DNA of 64,000 nucleotides from a virus: positions 1 through 64,000 of the IMG/VR virus record IMGVR_UViG_3300050821_016057; one strand, written 5' to 3'. The position numbers and the translations under genes were made by a program. The notes below the pieces were generated by a model. That model was not told the origin of the DNA, made no database searches, and worked only from the letters and a program-made list of their open reading frames with translations. How positions within the stretch are numbered: the first letter of the stretch is position 1; the number at the start of each line of letters is the position of its first letter. Below are positions 1-7,817 of the stretch, in pieces.

Positions 1-1
1 G

Positions 2-325
2 CCCAACAGCACGATGGTGTTCGCCGTCCCGACGAACACGGCCGGCAACCTCTCGGTGATGGTCGGGGGCAAGGTTCCGGCGAGCGCCACTTCGGTCGGG
101 CAGGTCTGGGCCGGCTACGTGACCAACAACGCGGGCACGTGCGCGGTGATGACGACGAACGGGACCATCTCCGCGCAGGCCGCCGTGTCCAGCACGGGGA
201 CGGTCGCCGCCACCCCGATCAGCGTGGCCCTGTCGAGCTGCAACGTCGCCGTGACCGTGACGGGGACGACCAGCACGTTCAACTGGTCGTCGTCCGTCCA
301 GTACCAGTCGTTCGGGGGCTCCTGA
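2..325 (+). CDS. Partial beta-rich hypothetical protein (5' end outside window)
   Basis: The reading frame is open from the left edge and ends with TGA at 323-325, so only the C-terminal 107 codons are present. The visible part is rich in Thr, Ser, Val and Gly with no charged clusters, as in beta-structured phage surface or fibre domains. An internal ATG at 14 could start a shorter protein, but the frame is open before it. The stop overlaps the ATG of the next gene, which indicates translational coupling. Function is unknown. Confidence 0.6.
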   Translation, partial: PNSTMVFAVPTNTAGNLSVMVGGKVPASATSVGQVWAGYVTNNAGTCAVMTTNGTISAQAAVSSTGTVAATPISVALSSCNVAVTVTGTTSTFNWSSSVQYQSFGGS

Positions 326-1092
326 TGCGACGGGTCGCCCACGTGTTTCTGTTACTCGCGGTCGTGACCGTATTATTGGTCCCACGTCCACGCGAGGCTG
401 GGGCGGTGGCCGGGGTGGGCCGGTTCACCCGCACGGTCAACCCCAGTCCGGGCGACGTCTCGGACATCGTGATGTGGCTGCGCGCCGACCAGGTGGTGAG
501 CCCGTCGAACGGCGTCAAGTTCTCCCAGTGGAGAGACCTGGTGAACGGTGGGATCACCTACTCGCAGTTCACCAGCGGGAGGCAGTTCGTCTGGAACGCG
601 TCCGACTCCGCCTTCGGCGGGCAGCCCAGCGTGACGTCGAGCGCCTCGTCCGAGATGGACGCGGCGCAGTCGGTGGCGGCGCCTTTCACGTTCTACTGCG
701 TGTTCGACACCACCACCCCATCCGCCTACCAGATCCTGCTGACGGACGCGTCGGACGTGCAGGAGAGCGGGTTCACGGGGGGCGGGTACTACTACTACTC
801 GCCCAGCTCGGGGAACGGCACGGTCACGACGGGCGCGCACGCCGGCTCGTGGATCCACAACGGGACGTCGGGGAGCGCGATCTACGTCGACTCCAGCGCG
901 AGCCCGGTCGGTACGTCCGGCGTCACCACCAGCACGAACGCGGTCGTCTTCACGGTCGGGTACAACGGCGGCATCGACGGGCTGCTCGGCAACGAGGCCG
1001 AGATCATCGTGTACAAGGTGGCGCACACCGCGGCCCAGGTGGGCGCGGTATTCACGTACTTCGGGCAGCGATATGGGCAGACCTGGCACTGA
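325..1092 (+). CDS. Exported LamG-like (concanavalin-fold) protein
   Basis: This 255-residue protein starts at the ATG that overlaps the previous stop. Residues 2-5 are charged (RRVA) and residues 6-20 are strongly hydrophobic, ending near PREAGA, so a signal peptide or membrane anchor is likely. The rest has the aromatic and Gly/Ser pattern of laminin-G or concanavalin-like lectin folds: WLRADQV near residue 52, an FTFYCVFDT strand, and a C-terminal GLLGNEAEIIVYK strand typical of such domains. A role in glycan binding or at the virion surface is inferred from fold type only. A signal peptide on a phage protein is unusual. Confidence 0.55.
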   Translation: MRRVAHVFLLLAVVTVLLVPRPREAGAVAGVGRFTRTVNPSPGDVSDIVMWLRADQVVSPSNGVKFSQWRDLVNGGITYSQFTSGRQFVWNASDSAFGGQPSVTSSASSEMDAAQSVAAPFTFYCVFDTTTPSAYQILLTDASDVQESGFTGGGYYYYSPSSGNGTVTTGAHAGSWIHNGTSGSAIYVDSSASPVGTSGVTTSTNAVVFTVGYNGGIDGLLGNEAEIIVYKVAHTAAQVGAVFTYFGQRYGQTWH

Positions 1093-1105
1093 AGAGGGAC
1101 ACCAC

Positions 1106-1783
1106 ATGGCCGCGCAAGACCGTGACACCCCCATCAACCCGCACCTCGCCGCGAGTGTGACGGAAATCCACGCCGACCGAAAGAACGGCCGGGACCCGCG
1201 CGAGGACGACGAGCCGGTCGACGAGGCGATGAAGCGCGCGGTCGAGGCGGTGCCGCTGGGCAGGCGGCCGGAGGAGTACGCGCGCATGGCCGCCATCCAC
1301 AGCTACCGGTCGGCCGACAACGCGGCGGCCGCGTTCGAGCTGGCCGGCAAGGCGTTCGGGGACGCGGGCCGCGCGTACGAGACCGCGCAGAAGACGCACG
1401 GCTACCTGCTCCAGCTGGTCGACCAGAACCCTTCCATCGCCGCCCGGGTCACGCGGACGATGAGCGGCTCGATGAAGGCCGTGCTGGCCCAGCAGCCGTC
1501 CCTGCCCCCGGTCCAGATCCCGGAGAACGCCAGCAAGTCGGGCGTCCACTACACGATCCCGATGGAGAAGCTCGAGAAGCTGGAGCGGGAGATCCGCGAC
1601 CGCGAGGCGGCCGAGAAGGGCGCCAAGGAGGCGCTGGCCCAGCTGGCGGTGAGGGCGGAGGAGCAACGCAAGCGCCTGGCGTTCTGGCTGGCCGTGGTGG
1701 TGGCGGCGGCGGGCGGGATCGGCTGGGCGTCGGCCCACCTGCCCCTGGTCGCGCCGACCGTCGCCCCGGCGACCTCGCACTGA
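1106..1783 (+). CDS. Coiled-coil protein with C-terminal membrane segment
   Basis: The ATG at 1106 follows GAAGAGGG and lies just after the stop of the previous gene. The 225-residue product has a charged N-terminal half, a helix-forming region near residues 150-190 rich in Glu, Lys and Leu (coiled coil), and one hydrophobic segment near residues 192-215 (FWLAVVVAAAGGIGWASA). This suggests a single-pass membrane protein with its coiled coil on one side. Spanin-like or accessory roles are possible, but I recognise no family. Confidence 0.6.
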   Translation: MAAQDRDTPINPHLAASVTEIHADRKNGRDPREDDEPVDEAMKRAVEAVPLGRRPEEYARMAAIHSYRSADNAAAAFELAGKAFGDAGRAYETAQKTHGYLLQLVDQNPSIAARVTRTMSGSMKAVLAQQPSLPPVQIPENASKSGVHYTIPMEKLEKLEREIRDREAAEKGAKEALAQLAVRAEEQRKRLAFWLAVVVAAAGGIGWASAHLPLVAPTVAPATSH

Positions 1784-1809
1784 CATCGCGCCCCGGTGGG
1801 GTGGTCGTG

Positions 1810-1815
1810 TAGGCT
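1810..1815 (+). promoter_or_regulatory. Late-type -10 box TAGGCT, leaderless
   Basis: TAGGCT stands 7 nt before the ATG at 1823 with no Shine-Dalgarno between them. It matches the TAGGCT boxes before many late genes. I see no clear -35 at 17 bp. Confidence 0.45.
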
Positions 1816-1822
1816 CAGCCCC

Positions 1823-2113
1823 ATGCCGCCCCGCAACCTGCTCCGCCAAGCGCGCCTGTACCTCGGCCTGGGTCTCGTCAAGCTGGGGGCCAGGGTGGCC
1901 GGGACCGAGTTCCCGGAGGCCGGGGACGAGCCGGTGGGCGTGTCGGCGGGCGTACCGGCCGTGCCGGCGACGATCGGCGAGGAGGGCAGGCGGATGCTCG
2001 AGGACGGGCGTCGGCGCGCGACGCGCCGCCCGGTCGAGCCCCCGCCCCCGCCGCTTCGCGGGAGCGCGCGGGACCAGCGCGAGCAGGCCGCGCGGCGCCA
2101 GGGAAGGGCCTAG
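1823..2113 (+). CDS. Small basic hypothetical protein
   Basis: The ATG at 1823 is placed by the TAGGCT box 7 nt upstream; the frame is open further upstream but without a better start. The 96-residue product is rich in Arg, Pro and Ala, with a Pro run (residues about 74-80) and a basic C-terminus (DQREQAARRQGRA). It lies directly before the portal gene, where some phages have small head-associated or terminase-linked proteins. No family is recognised. Confidence 0.5.
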   Translation: MPPRNLLRQARLYLGLGLVKLGARVAGTEFPEAGDEPVGVSAGVPAVPATIGEEGRRMLEDGRRRATRRPVEPPPPPLRGSARDQREQAARRQGRA

Positions 2114-2116
2114 CCG

Positions 2117-4297
2117 GTGTCGTTCGGGAACATGACCTCCGTGGGGAGGAACGGGCTGCTGGGCCAGTTGGAGGGGGAGGGCCCGGGCAAGGGCCGGTTC
2201 ATCCTCGACAGTGACCGGTTTAAGGTGCTGGACCGCAAGCAGCAGTACTTCGACTGCACCCAGCACGACTACAAGCGGTACGATTTCGACGGGCGGATCA
2301 TCGAGTTGGGGGGCGGGGTCGTCCAGTCGGCGCAGCCGCTGATGTCGGGCGAGAAGGCCAGCAACTACATCCCGCTGCGCGGCCGCCGGCCCTCCACCCC
2401 GTACCGGCTGGCGCGCGTCATCACCAGCTCGTTCACGTCGCTCCTGCTGGGAGACCAGCGGTTCCCGACCCTGCAGGTGCTGACCGACCCGAAGACGCAG
2501 GACTACGTGCAGACGCTTTCCCGGCTGTCGAGCCTGCCGGTCAAGATGGTCCAGGCGCGCAACCTCGGGGGCTCGACCGGGACCGCGTGCCTGTCTTGGG
2601 CGTACGTGAACGGCCGGCCGCGGGTGCGCGTGCACAATGCCAAATTCGTCCACGTGCAGTCGTGGGAGGACCGGGACGAGTTCGTGCCCCGCCACGTGAT
2701 CGAGTGCTACCAGTCGACCGAGCAGGTCTGGAGCCCGGAGAAGCGCCAGCTGGTGTCGGCCGACTTCTGGCACCGCCGCGATTGGACCCCCAACCTGGAC
2801 GTGGTGTTCATGAAGATGCCGGTCCAGCGGGGGAAGGACCCGGTGTGGATCCCGGACTGGGAGAAGTGCGTCGAGCACAACGACCGGCTCTGCCACTTCG
2901 TGTGGATCCAGAACCTCCCCGCCACCGACGCCGACGGCCAGTGCGACTACGAGGGGCTGTTCGACAACTTCGACACCCTGGACCTGCTGCTGAGCGTGAT
3001 CACCCGCGGGGCGACGCTCAACCTGGACCCGACCCTGGTGCTCAAGATGGACCCGGACGCGATCGGGAGCGGGGTCCGGAAGGGCTCGGACAACGCGATC
3101 GTCCCGGGCGTGGATGGCGACGCCCACTACCTGGAGCTGGTCGGCAGCTCGATCACGGCGGGGATCAACCTGTTCAACAAGAAGCGCGAGACCACCCTGG
3201 AGGTCGCGCAGTGCGTGCTGCCCGACCCCGACAAGGTGGCGGCGGCCGGCACCAGCTCGGTGGCGATGAAGATGATGTACGCGCCCATGATCGGGAAGGG
3301 GGACCTCTTCCGGGACCAGTACGGCGGGGGGATGCGCCGCGTGCTCGAGCCGCTGGTGATCGTCGCCCAGCGCTCGCACCGCACCAAGGTGTTCTACCTG
3401 GACGGCAACTTGAACCCGCACGAGGAGTACCGGATCCCCCGGCTGCCCCCGAAGGTCGACAAGGAGACGGGGGACGACGGGCAGGAGAAGGTGACGCTCA
3501 CCCAGCGCGAGCCCGGTCAGGGCGAGGAGGTGGACCCGGTGTGGGGCCCGTACTTCCAGGCGACCCCGAACGACAAGCAGGTCACGGCGGGCGCGCTCAG
3601 CGTGGCGACTGGCCAGAAGGCGTTCATGCCGGCGAGCAGCGCCACCGAGGAGATGGCCAAGCTGCTGGGTCGCGACCCCGACGACGAGAAGCGCAGCATG
3701 ACCGAGGAGCAGGACGAGGCCGAGGGCAAGCAGAACCAGATGTTCAGCCAGGCCGCTGCCGGCGCGCCGGGCTCGAAGGTCCAGCACTCGACCCCGACCC
3801 CGGGGGGCGGCCAGATGACCCGGACGGTTGCCCCGCAGGCCCCTCCCCCGAGCGAGAGCAGCTCGAGCGAGCCCCCGATCCCGCTCACCCCGGCGGCCGC
3901 CCAGGCGGTCATCACGGTCAACGAGGCCCGGCACTCGATGGGTCTCGACCCGATGCCGGGCCCCGACGGCATGCTGAGTCTCGCCGCTTTCCAAGCGAAA
4001 TATTCGGTGCCCATCGCGATGGCGGCGAACGCTGCACTCGGAAAAACAGGTACCAGTCCCGCGGGGGCCCCAATCGGGGCTCCTGGCGGGGGGTCGCCCA
4101 AGCCGCCCGCCCCCCCTGGCGCGGGGGCGCCCCCAGGAGGGGCTCCCGGAGCACCCCCCGCCCATCCACCGGCCGGGGCCCCGCCCGGCCCTCCCGGGGC
4201 GACGTCGGCCCCGCACCCGGCACCCGCGCCGGTCGCCCCGCCCGCACCCAAGCCGGCCCCGCCCCCGATCCCGCTGCCGCCGCCCAAGCTGAAGTAG
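2117..4297 (+). CDS. Portal protein
   Basis: A GTG start at 2117, three bases after the preceding stop, opens a 726-residue protein. Length, position before a MuF-like gene, scaffold and capsid, and a mixed alpha/beta body followed by an acidic helix and a long Pro/Ala/Gly tail (from about residue 640) fit the portal that forms the dodecameric DNA channel at one capsid vertex. The N-terminal part carries GEKASNYIPLRGRRPSTPYR; the central part (about residues 285-400) resembles the helical stem region of such portals. The extreme Pro-rich C-terminus is unusual and probably disordered. The assignment rests on order and architecture. Confidence 0.7.
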   Translation: MSFGNMTSVGRNGLLGQLEGEGPGKGRFILDSDRFKVLDRKQQYFDCTQHDYKRYDFDGRIIELGGGVVQSAQPLMSGEKASNYIPLRGRRPSTPYRLARVITSSFTSLLLGDQRFPTLQVLTDPKTQDYVQTLSRLSSLPVKMVQARNLGGSTGTACLSWAYVNGRPRVRVHNAKFVHVQSWEDRDEFVPRHVIECYQSTEQVWSPEKRQLVSADFWHRRDWTPNLDVVFMKMPVQRGKDPVWIPDWEKCVEHNDRLCHFVWIQNLPATDADGQCDYEGLFDNFDTLDLLLSVITRGATLNLDPTLVLKMDPDAIGSGVRKGSDNAIVPGVDGDAHYLELVGSSITAGINLFNKKRETTLEVAQCVLPDPDKVAAAGTSSVAMKMMYAPMIGKGDLFRDQYGGGMRRVLEPLVIVAQRSHRTKVFYLDGNLNPHEEYRIPRLPPKVDKETGDDGQEKVTLTQREPGQGEEVDPVWGPYFQATPNDKQVTAGALSVATGQKAFMPASSATEEMAKLLGRDPDDEKRSMTEEQDEAEGKQNQMFSQAAAGAPGSKVQHSTPTPGGGQMTRTVAPQAPPPSESSSSEPPIPLTPAAAQAVITVNEARHSMGLDPMPGPDGMLSLAAFQAKYSVPIAMAANAALGKTGTSPAGAPIGAPGGGSPKPPAPPGAGAPPGGAPGAPPAHPPAGAPPGPPGATSAPHPAPAPVAPPAPKPAPPPIPLPPPKLK

Positions 4298-4300
4298 GGA

Positions 4301-4318
4301 CCCAAACCCGGGTTTGGG
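4301..4318. repeat. 18-bp palindrome, copy 1
   Basis: CCCAAACCCGGGTTTGGG. Here the dyad extends to 26 bp (4297-4322). It lies between the portal stop and the TAGCTT box of the next gene, 21 nt before its ATG. First of 17 identical copies. Confidence 0.95.
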
Positions 4319-4327
4319 TCCCGGTGC

Positions 4328-4333
4328 TAGCTT
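4328..4333 (+). promoter_or_regulatory. Late-type -10 box TAGCTT, leaderless
   Basis: TAGCTT ends 6 nt before ATG 4340. The palindrome at 4301-4318 covers the place where a -35 would lie, so a protein bound there should control this promoter. Confidence 0.45.
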
Positions 4334-4339
4334 CTCAGG

Positions 4340-4717
4340 ATGCTGACCGATCTACCGAACGGGAAGGGGCGCGGTAAGTGGCAGAGGATCTTGCTGGACG
4401 AGTTCGGAGACCATCCCAGGTGGTCGGCCATCATTCGTTGTCCGGATTGTGACATCCACCTCCCGATCCCAAACCACACAATTGCCGCGGACGGACAGGT
4501 GAGACCCTCGGTCGGCCACCTGGTCACACAATGCACTTGGCACACGTCACCCAAGTTGCTCGGTTGGTCCCCAATCCCAACCGTGCCGGAACCGAGGCCG
4601 ACACTGTCTTGTACAAGGTGCCCGGCAACAACCCGACAACTTGGAGGATGGGGGATGGCCGGAGGGTTGGTCTGTCCTGACTGCATGAAGCGGCTGCTTG
4701 GAGGTACCGGTGGCTGA
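4340..4717 (+). CDS. Zinc-ribbon-like small protein
   Basis: The 125-residue product has three Cys pairs: CPDC near residue 34, CTRC near residue 91 and CPDC near residue 112, as expected for zinc-ribbon folds. It is visibly less GC-rich than its neighbours, with many A/T third positions, which suggests later acquisition. It overlaps the start of the MuF-like gene. Binding to nucleic acid or a structural zinc role is possible; the function is unknown. Confidence 0.6.
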   Translation: MLTDLPNGKGRGKWQRILLDEFGDHPRWSAIIRCPDCDIHLPIPNHTIAADGQVRPSVGHLVTQCTWHTSPKLLGWSPIPTVPEPRPTLSCTRCPATTRQLGGWGMAGGLVCPDCMKRLLGGTGG

Positions 4718-5753
4718 CATGCGGGCGGCCGCGCGGGCCAAGCGGGCGCTCGACCAGAGCCGGGCAGCCGCAGTCGAGCTGGTGCGCGGGATGGGGGCGG
4801 AGAAGACGCGCGCGCTGCTGGAGCGGTCGGCGGAGGCGTTGAGGGCGCGCTTGCAGGCGGTGGCGGGGTCGCTGGGGCCGGACACGTACACGGTCGTGCA
4901 GCTGCGGGCCGCGCTCGCCCAGGTCCAGCACGTGCTGGTCACGACCACGCTGCCGGCGCTCCGGGACGCGGTCGTGGACTCGGCCGAGGAGGCGGGGCGG
5001 GCGGGCGCCCAGCACACGGTCGACTACCTGGCGGCGGCCGACCGGGCGTTCCGCGGGGCCGGGGAGCAGCCGCTGCCGCTCCGGGTGGCGGGGATGCTCC
5101 ACGAGGGGGTGAGCGGGGCCCGGGCGTCGGTGCTGCGCCGGCTGGCCAGCGAGCCCGCGCCCAGGGGCAAGCACCGGGGACCCCGGAAGAAGGTCCGGGT
5201 GGGCATCCTGGCCCGGTACGGGATCGAGACCGTGGGGGCGTTCGAGGAGGAGCTGCGGGTCGGGCTGGTGGCCAAAAAGTCTTGGACCGAGATGCGCGAG
5301 TCGATCACCAAGAGATCGCCGTTTCTGCAGGGCAAGCCGTCCCACTGGGCGCACCGGATCGTCCGGACCGAGGTGATGTCGGCGCACGGGGCGGCCGCCC
5401 ACCACTCGATCCAGCAGGCCAACCGGGACCTGGGCGGGGGGATGCTGAAGATCCTGAGCGAGACGTTCGACGACCGGACGGCCGCGGATTCTTGGGATGA
5501 TCATGGACAATGTCGGAGACCCGACGAGGACTTCGAGAACTGGTACGGGCCGTTCCCGTACCCGGCGGGTCGCCCCAACGACCGAGCAATCATTGTCCCG
5601 CATCGGCAGAGATGGCCACTTCCCGATTACCTTCAGCCTAAAACTGACGAAGAAGTTGAAGAAGCTTGGCGCCGCGAAGGGCACAAGAAGGATATGCCTT
5701 CGCGCTCACTTATTTCGACTGTGCCCGGGTTCGGCCATGATGAGGGGTTGTGA
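4710..5753 (+). CDS. MuF / SPP1 gp7-like head morphogenesis protein
   Basis: I place the start at GTG 4710, with GGAGG at 4700-4704 and an overlap with the previous stop; ATG 4719 is an alternative. The protein (about 347 residues) has a helical N-terminal half and a C-terminal domain with HRIVRTEVMSAHG (near residue 216) and FDDRTAADSWDDHGQ (near residue 252). These match the RTE and DDRT motifs of the SPP1 gp7/Mu gpF minor head family, in which the protein binds the portal inside the procapsid. The normally Cys/His-rich end is changed: only one Cys follows. The last 50 codons have lower GC. No toxin-like C-terminal extension is present. Confidence 0.75.
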   Translation: MADMRAAARAKRALDQSRAAAVELVRGMGAEKTRALLERSAEALRARLQAVAGSLGPDTYTVVQLRAALAQVQHVLVTTTLPALRDAVVDSAEEAGRAGAQHTVDYLAAADRAFRGAGEQPLPLRVAGMLHEGVSGARASVLRRLASEPAPRGKHRGPRKKVRVGILARYGIETVGAFEEELRVGLVAKKSWTEMRESITKRSPFLQGKPSHWAHRIVRTEVMSAHGAAAHHSIQQANRDLGGGMLKILSETFDDRTAADSWDDHGQCRRPDEDFENWYGPFPYPAGRPNDRAIIVPHRQRWPLPDYLQPKTDEEVEEAWRREGHKKDMPSRSLISTVPGFGHDEGL

Positions 5754-5824
5754 TGGCTTCCGCCTCGCTCATTCCAATCCGGAGGCGATGGTAGAAACCT
5801 TCCTTCGCGCATACGGGCAAGTAG

Positions 5825-6019
5825 TTAGTTGCGCTTCACCGCGAGGGCCAGCGGGTGGGCCTGGTAGGCCTCCACCACCTTGATCAGCTGGGCGTTCGCG
5901 CTGTCTACCTTGGCGAAGTCGTGGGACTGCCTCCAGAGCTGGACCTGCCGGAGCACGTCCAGCTCGAGCACGCGGAGGGTGGCGACCAGGTCCTGGGGTG
6001 GCTTGGGTTTGACGGGCAT
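5825..6019 (-). CDS. Small reverse-strand moron protein
   Basis: A 64-residue reverse-strand ORF starts at 6019, 6 nt after an early-type GGCATAAGGGG box on the same strand. The product is a single predicted helix with coiled-coil spacing (DLVATLRVLELDVLRQVQLW) and a basic end. It lies between forward head genes, so it must be transcribed separately. Strand, promoter type and size suggest a moron. Function is unknown. Confidence 0.6.
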   Translation of the reverse strand: MPVKPKPPQDLVATLRVLELDVLRQVQLWRQSHDFAKVDSANAQLIKVVEAYQAHPLALAVKRN

Positions 6020-6023
6020 GACC

Positions 6024-6034
6024 CCCTTATGCCG
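6024..6034 (-). promoter_or_regulatory. Early-type promoter motif GCGGCATAAGG (reverse)
   Basis: The reverse strand reads GCGGCATAAGG just upstream of ATG 6019. It is identical to the motif before many genes in the right half, but here it faces against the late operon. Confidence 0.55.
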
Positions 6035-6080
6035 CCGCGGCGTTCTTGCGCGGCCCGGGACCGGCTGTTACCTGTTGAGC

Positions 6081-6260
6081 ATGGCCAACCCGATGAGCGA
6101 CGGCGAGCGCCCCCAGCCCAAGCCACCCGTGTACCCGCCGCAGGTGCTCCCCCTGCCCAGCGAGACGGACTCGGACGGGATCATGCACTCGCCCACCATC
6201 AAGTGGCCGGCGGCGGGCGGGCCCGACGACGCCCGGCTGCCGTACAAGAACCTGCGCTGA
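6081..6260 (+). CDS. Small Pro-rich protein ending LPYKNLR
   Basis: The 59-residue ORF starts at ATG 6081; no clear Shine-Dalgarno is present. The sequence is Pro-rich and probably disordered. Its last residues, LPYKNLR, are nearly the same as those of the next gene (LPFKNLR), although the remaining sequences differ. It is in the head block between the MuF-like gene and the capsid group. Function is unknown; a shared binding tag is inferred. Confidence 0.6.
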   Translation: MANPMSDGERPQPKPPVYPPQVLPLPSETDSDGIMHSPTIKWPAAGGPDDARLPYKNLR

Positions 6261-6307
6261 CCGGCGCCCGGACTCCCTCCCCCCAAGAAAGGCAACAGGT
6301 ACCCACC

Positions 6308-6580
6308 ATGGCTACTCAGAACGGACTCCCCTCGACCAACCCGTCCGCCCCCCCCTTCGCGACCGCGGAGGGGCTGCCCGCCGTCAAGGACGGGGGCGGC
6401 GGCAAGGCGGCGATGCCTCAGGACCGCCCGCAGAGCATGGCCCGCCCGGAGGTGGTCCCGTCGGACGGCGAGATCCCCAAGGGGGGCAAGGAGCTGTACG
6501 CGGACCCGAGCGGCCAGGCGGGCAACTCGGGCACGGTCACGGGCGTCGCGGCCCCGCTCCCGTTCAAGAACCTCCGCTGA
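6308..6580 (+). CDS. Small disordered protein ending LPFKNLR
   Basis: This 90-residue ORF starts at ATG 6308 after AAGAAAGG. It is rich in Gly, Pro and Ser, with no hydrophobic core, and ends in LPFKNLR, which pairs it with the preceding gene. It stops one base before the next start. It may be a minor head protein, but no family is recognised. Confidence 0.6.
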   Translation: MATQNGLPSTNPSAPPFATAEGLPAVKDGGGGKAAMPQDRPQSMARPEVVPSDGEIPKGGKELYADPSGQAGNSGTVTGVAAPLPFKNLR

Positions 6581-6581
6581 G

Positions 6582-6995
6582 ATGTCGCAGTCGAACCTCC
6601 AGCTGCTGTTCCAGGGCAGCCTCGTCTGCGGGCCCGCCGGCTCGGGCGAGGGCGGGGTGCCCGGGGGTTCGACCGTCATCCCGTACCAGACCAACCCCAA
6701 CCCCAAGTGCCTGGCGGTGTCGACGGGCGACATGGTCGCCCAGGTCAGCAGCCCGGGCTCCTACCAGCAGCTCCGGGGCGTGGGGGACAACGTCACGCAG
6801 GCCACGTTCCTGGCCATGCTCACGACGGCCGCCATGTCGGTCCGGGTGACGACCTACAACCCCGCGGGCAACGTCCAGGCGGTCGAGGTCATCAACGGGC
6901 TGAAGGTCTCGGAGTTCGACCCGGGCGCCTACCTGGTGAAGCTGGAGGTGATGGGGACGGGCACGGTGGAGTTCTTCGCCGGGGGCCCTCAGTAA
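6582..6995 (+). CDS. Hypothetical head protein, beta-rich
   Basis: ATG 6582 follows the previous TGA by one base. The 137-residue product has alternating hydrophobic strands (FLAMLTTAAMSVRVTTYN, VSEFDPGAYLVKLEVMGTG) and no motif I know. Size, beta content and place ahead of the capsid genes fit a decoration or head-fibre protein. That is an inference from context. Confidence 0.55.
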   Translation: MSQSNLQLLFQGSLVCGPAGSGEGGVPGGSTVIPYQTNPNPKCLAVSTGDMVAQVSSPGSYQQLRGVGDNVTQATFLAMLTTAAMSVRVTTYNPAGNVQAVEVINGLKVSEFDPGAYLVKLEVMGTGTVEFFAGGPQ

Positions 6996-6997
6996 AC

Positions 6998-7027
6998 AAG
7001 ACAGTCGCCAGCCGAGGGGTGTAGCTT
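6998..7027 (+). promoter_or_regulatory. Late promoter AAGACA-N18-TAGCTT
   Basis: AAGACA (6998-7003) and TAGCTT (7022-7027) are 18 bp apart, followed by a short leader with CGGAG before ATG 7059. The -35 matches TTGACA at four of six places. Confidence 0.5.
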
Positions 7028-7058
7028 CGGCGTCACAACCCAACCCGGAGAATTGACC

Positions 7059-7736
7059 ATGTCGCTGACGACGCTCGCTACCTCGCTCAAGAATGCCCTC
7101 AACCGCGCGCAGCCGGGTAGCCTCGCCTCCCAGCTGCAGTCGATCCTGTTCGGCGACGTGATCCGCCGCAACAACGTCCAGCTCCGCGCGGCCGTGCCGG
7201 TGCTCGACGCCTACGGGCCGGCCAGCAACACCACGGTCGTCCTGCCGGACGATGCCAAGTGCGCGACCGTCCTGCGCGCCTACGCGCGCTCGGGCACGGG
7301 CACGGTAGGCGAGCTCACCGTGGAGGCCCTGGGCGCGAGCCTGTCGGCCGGGCAGTGCGCGCCCAGCATCGATGGCAACATCATCTTCTACAGCGCGGAC
7401 GCGTGGACGTCGGTCGACGTCCTCTACACGGTCCACCACCTCCACGTGATCGAGCTGACCCTGTCGGTCGCCTCGGGCGTGGTCGCGCTCCCGGTGGGGG
7501 CGGGCGTGGCGTGCGAGCTGCTCGAGGTCCAGCGCGCCGACACCAGCACGTCCAAGCTGGTCGTGGCGGCCCCGGCCGCCGCCAACAGCACGACCGGGAC
7601 GGCCCACTTCGACCTCGCCAAGAAGAACGTGCTGCTCGACAGCGCGGACGCGGCGGTCACGGTCCGGGTCAAGCTCGGCGTGGTCGACCCGGTCGACGTC
7701 AACGCCCTGCTCGAGGCGGCCAGCACGTTCATCTGA
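7059..7736 (+). CDS. Probable capsid decoration protein
   Basis: The start is ATG 7059 with GGAG upstream. The 225-residue product has many short beta strands (TTVVLPDDAKCATVLRAYA, HVIELTLSVASGVVALPVG) and no known catalytic motif. It is placed before the scaffold and major capsid genes and followed by a terminator hairpin, so it is likely made in large amounts. Decoration or head-stabilisation is inferred. Confidence 0.5.
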   Translation: MSLTTLATSLKNALNRAQPGSLASQLQSILFGDVIRRNNVQLRAAVPVLDAYGPASNTTVVLPDDAKCATVLRAYARSGTGTVGELTVEALGASLSAGQCAPSIDGNIIFYSADAWTSVDVLYTVHHLHVIELTLSVASGVVALPVGAGVACELLEVQRADTSTSKLVVAAPAAANSTTGTAHFDLAKKNVLLDSADAAVTVRVKLGVVDPVDVNALLEAASTFI

Positions 7737-7761
7737 TCACCGGCACCTAGCGCGCACCCGC

Positions 7762-7795
7762 GGGCGGAGGGCAATCCAGCCCCCCGCCCGTTTTC
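7762..7795 (+). terminator. Hairpin plus T-tract after decoration gene
   Basis: GGGCGG pairs with CCGCCC and GGG with CCC around an 8-nt loop; TTTT follows directly. It would lower read-through from the decoration gene into the scaffold gene. Confidence 0.6.
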
Positions 7796-7817
7796 GTTTC
7801 CCAGGAGGAGAGTTCCA

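Noticed and set aside
1052-4216. Very long reverse-strand ORF (1054 codons) opposite the portal gene
   Set aside because: It mirrors forward genes with known motifs, has Arg/His/Pro-rich low-quality sequence and no start signal. Such antisense frames stay open by chance in GC-rich DNA. The same applies to long reverse frames at 8802-11921, 13723-16491, 17856-19880, 33492-35519, 45088-47445 and 48577-50385.
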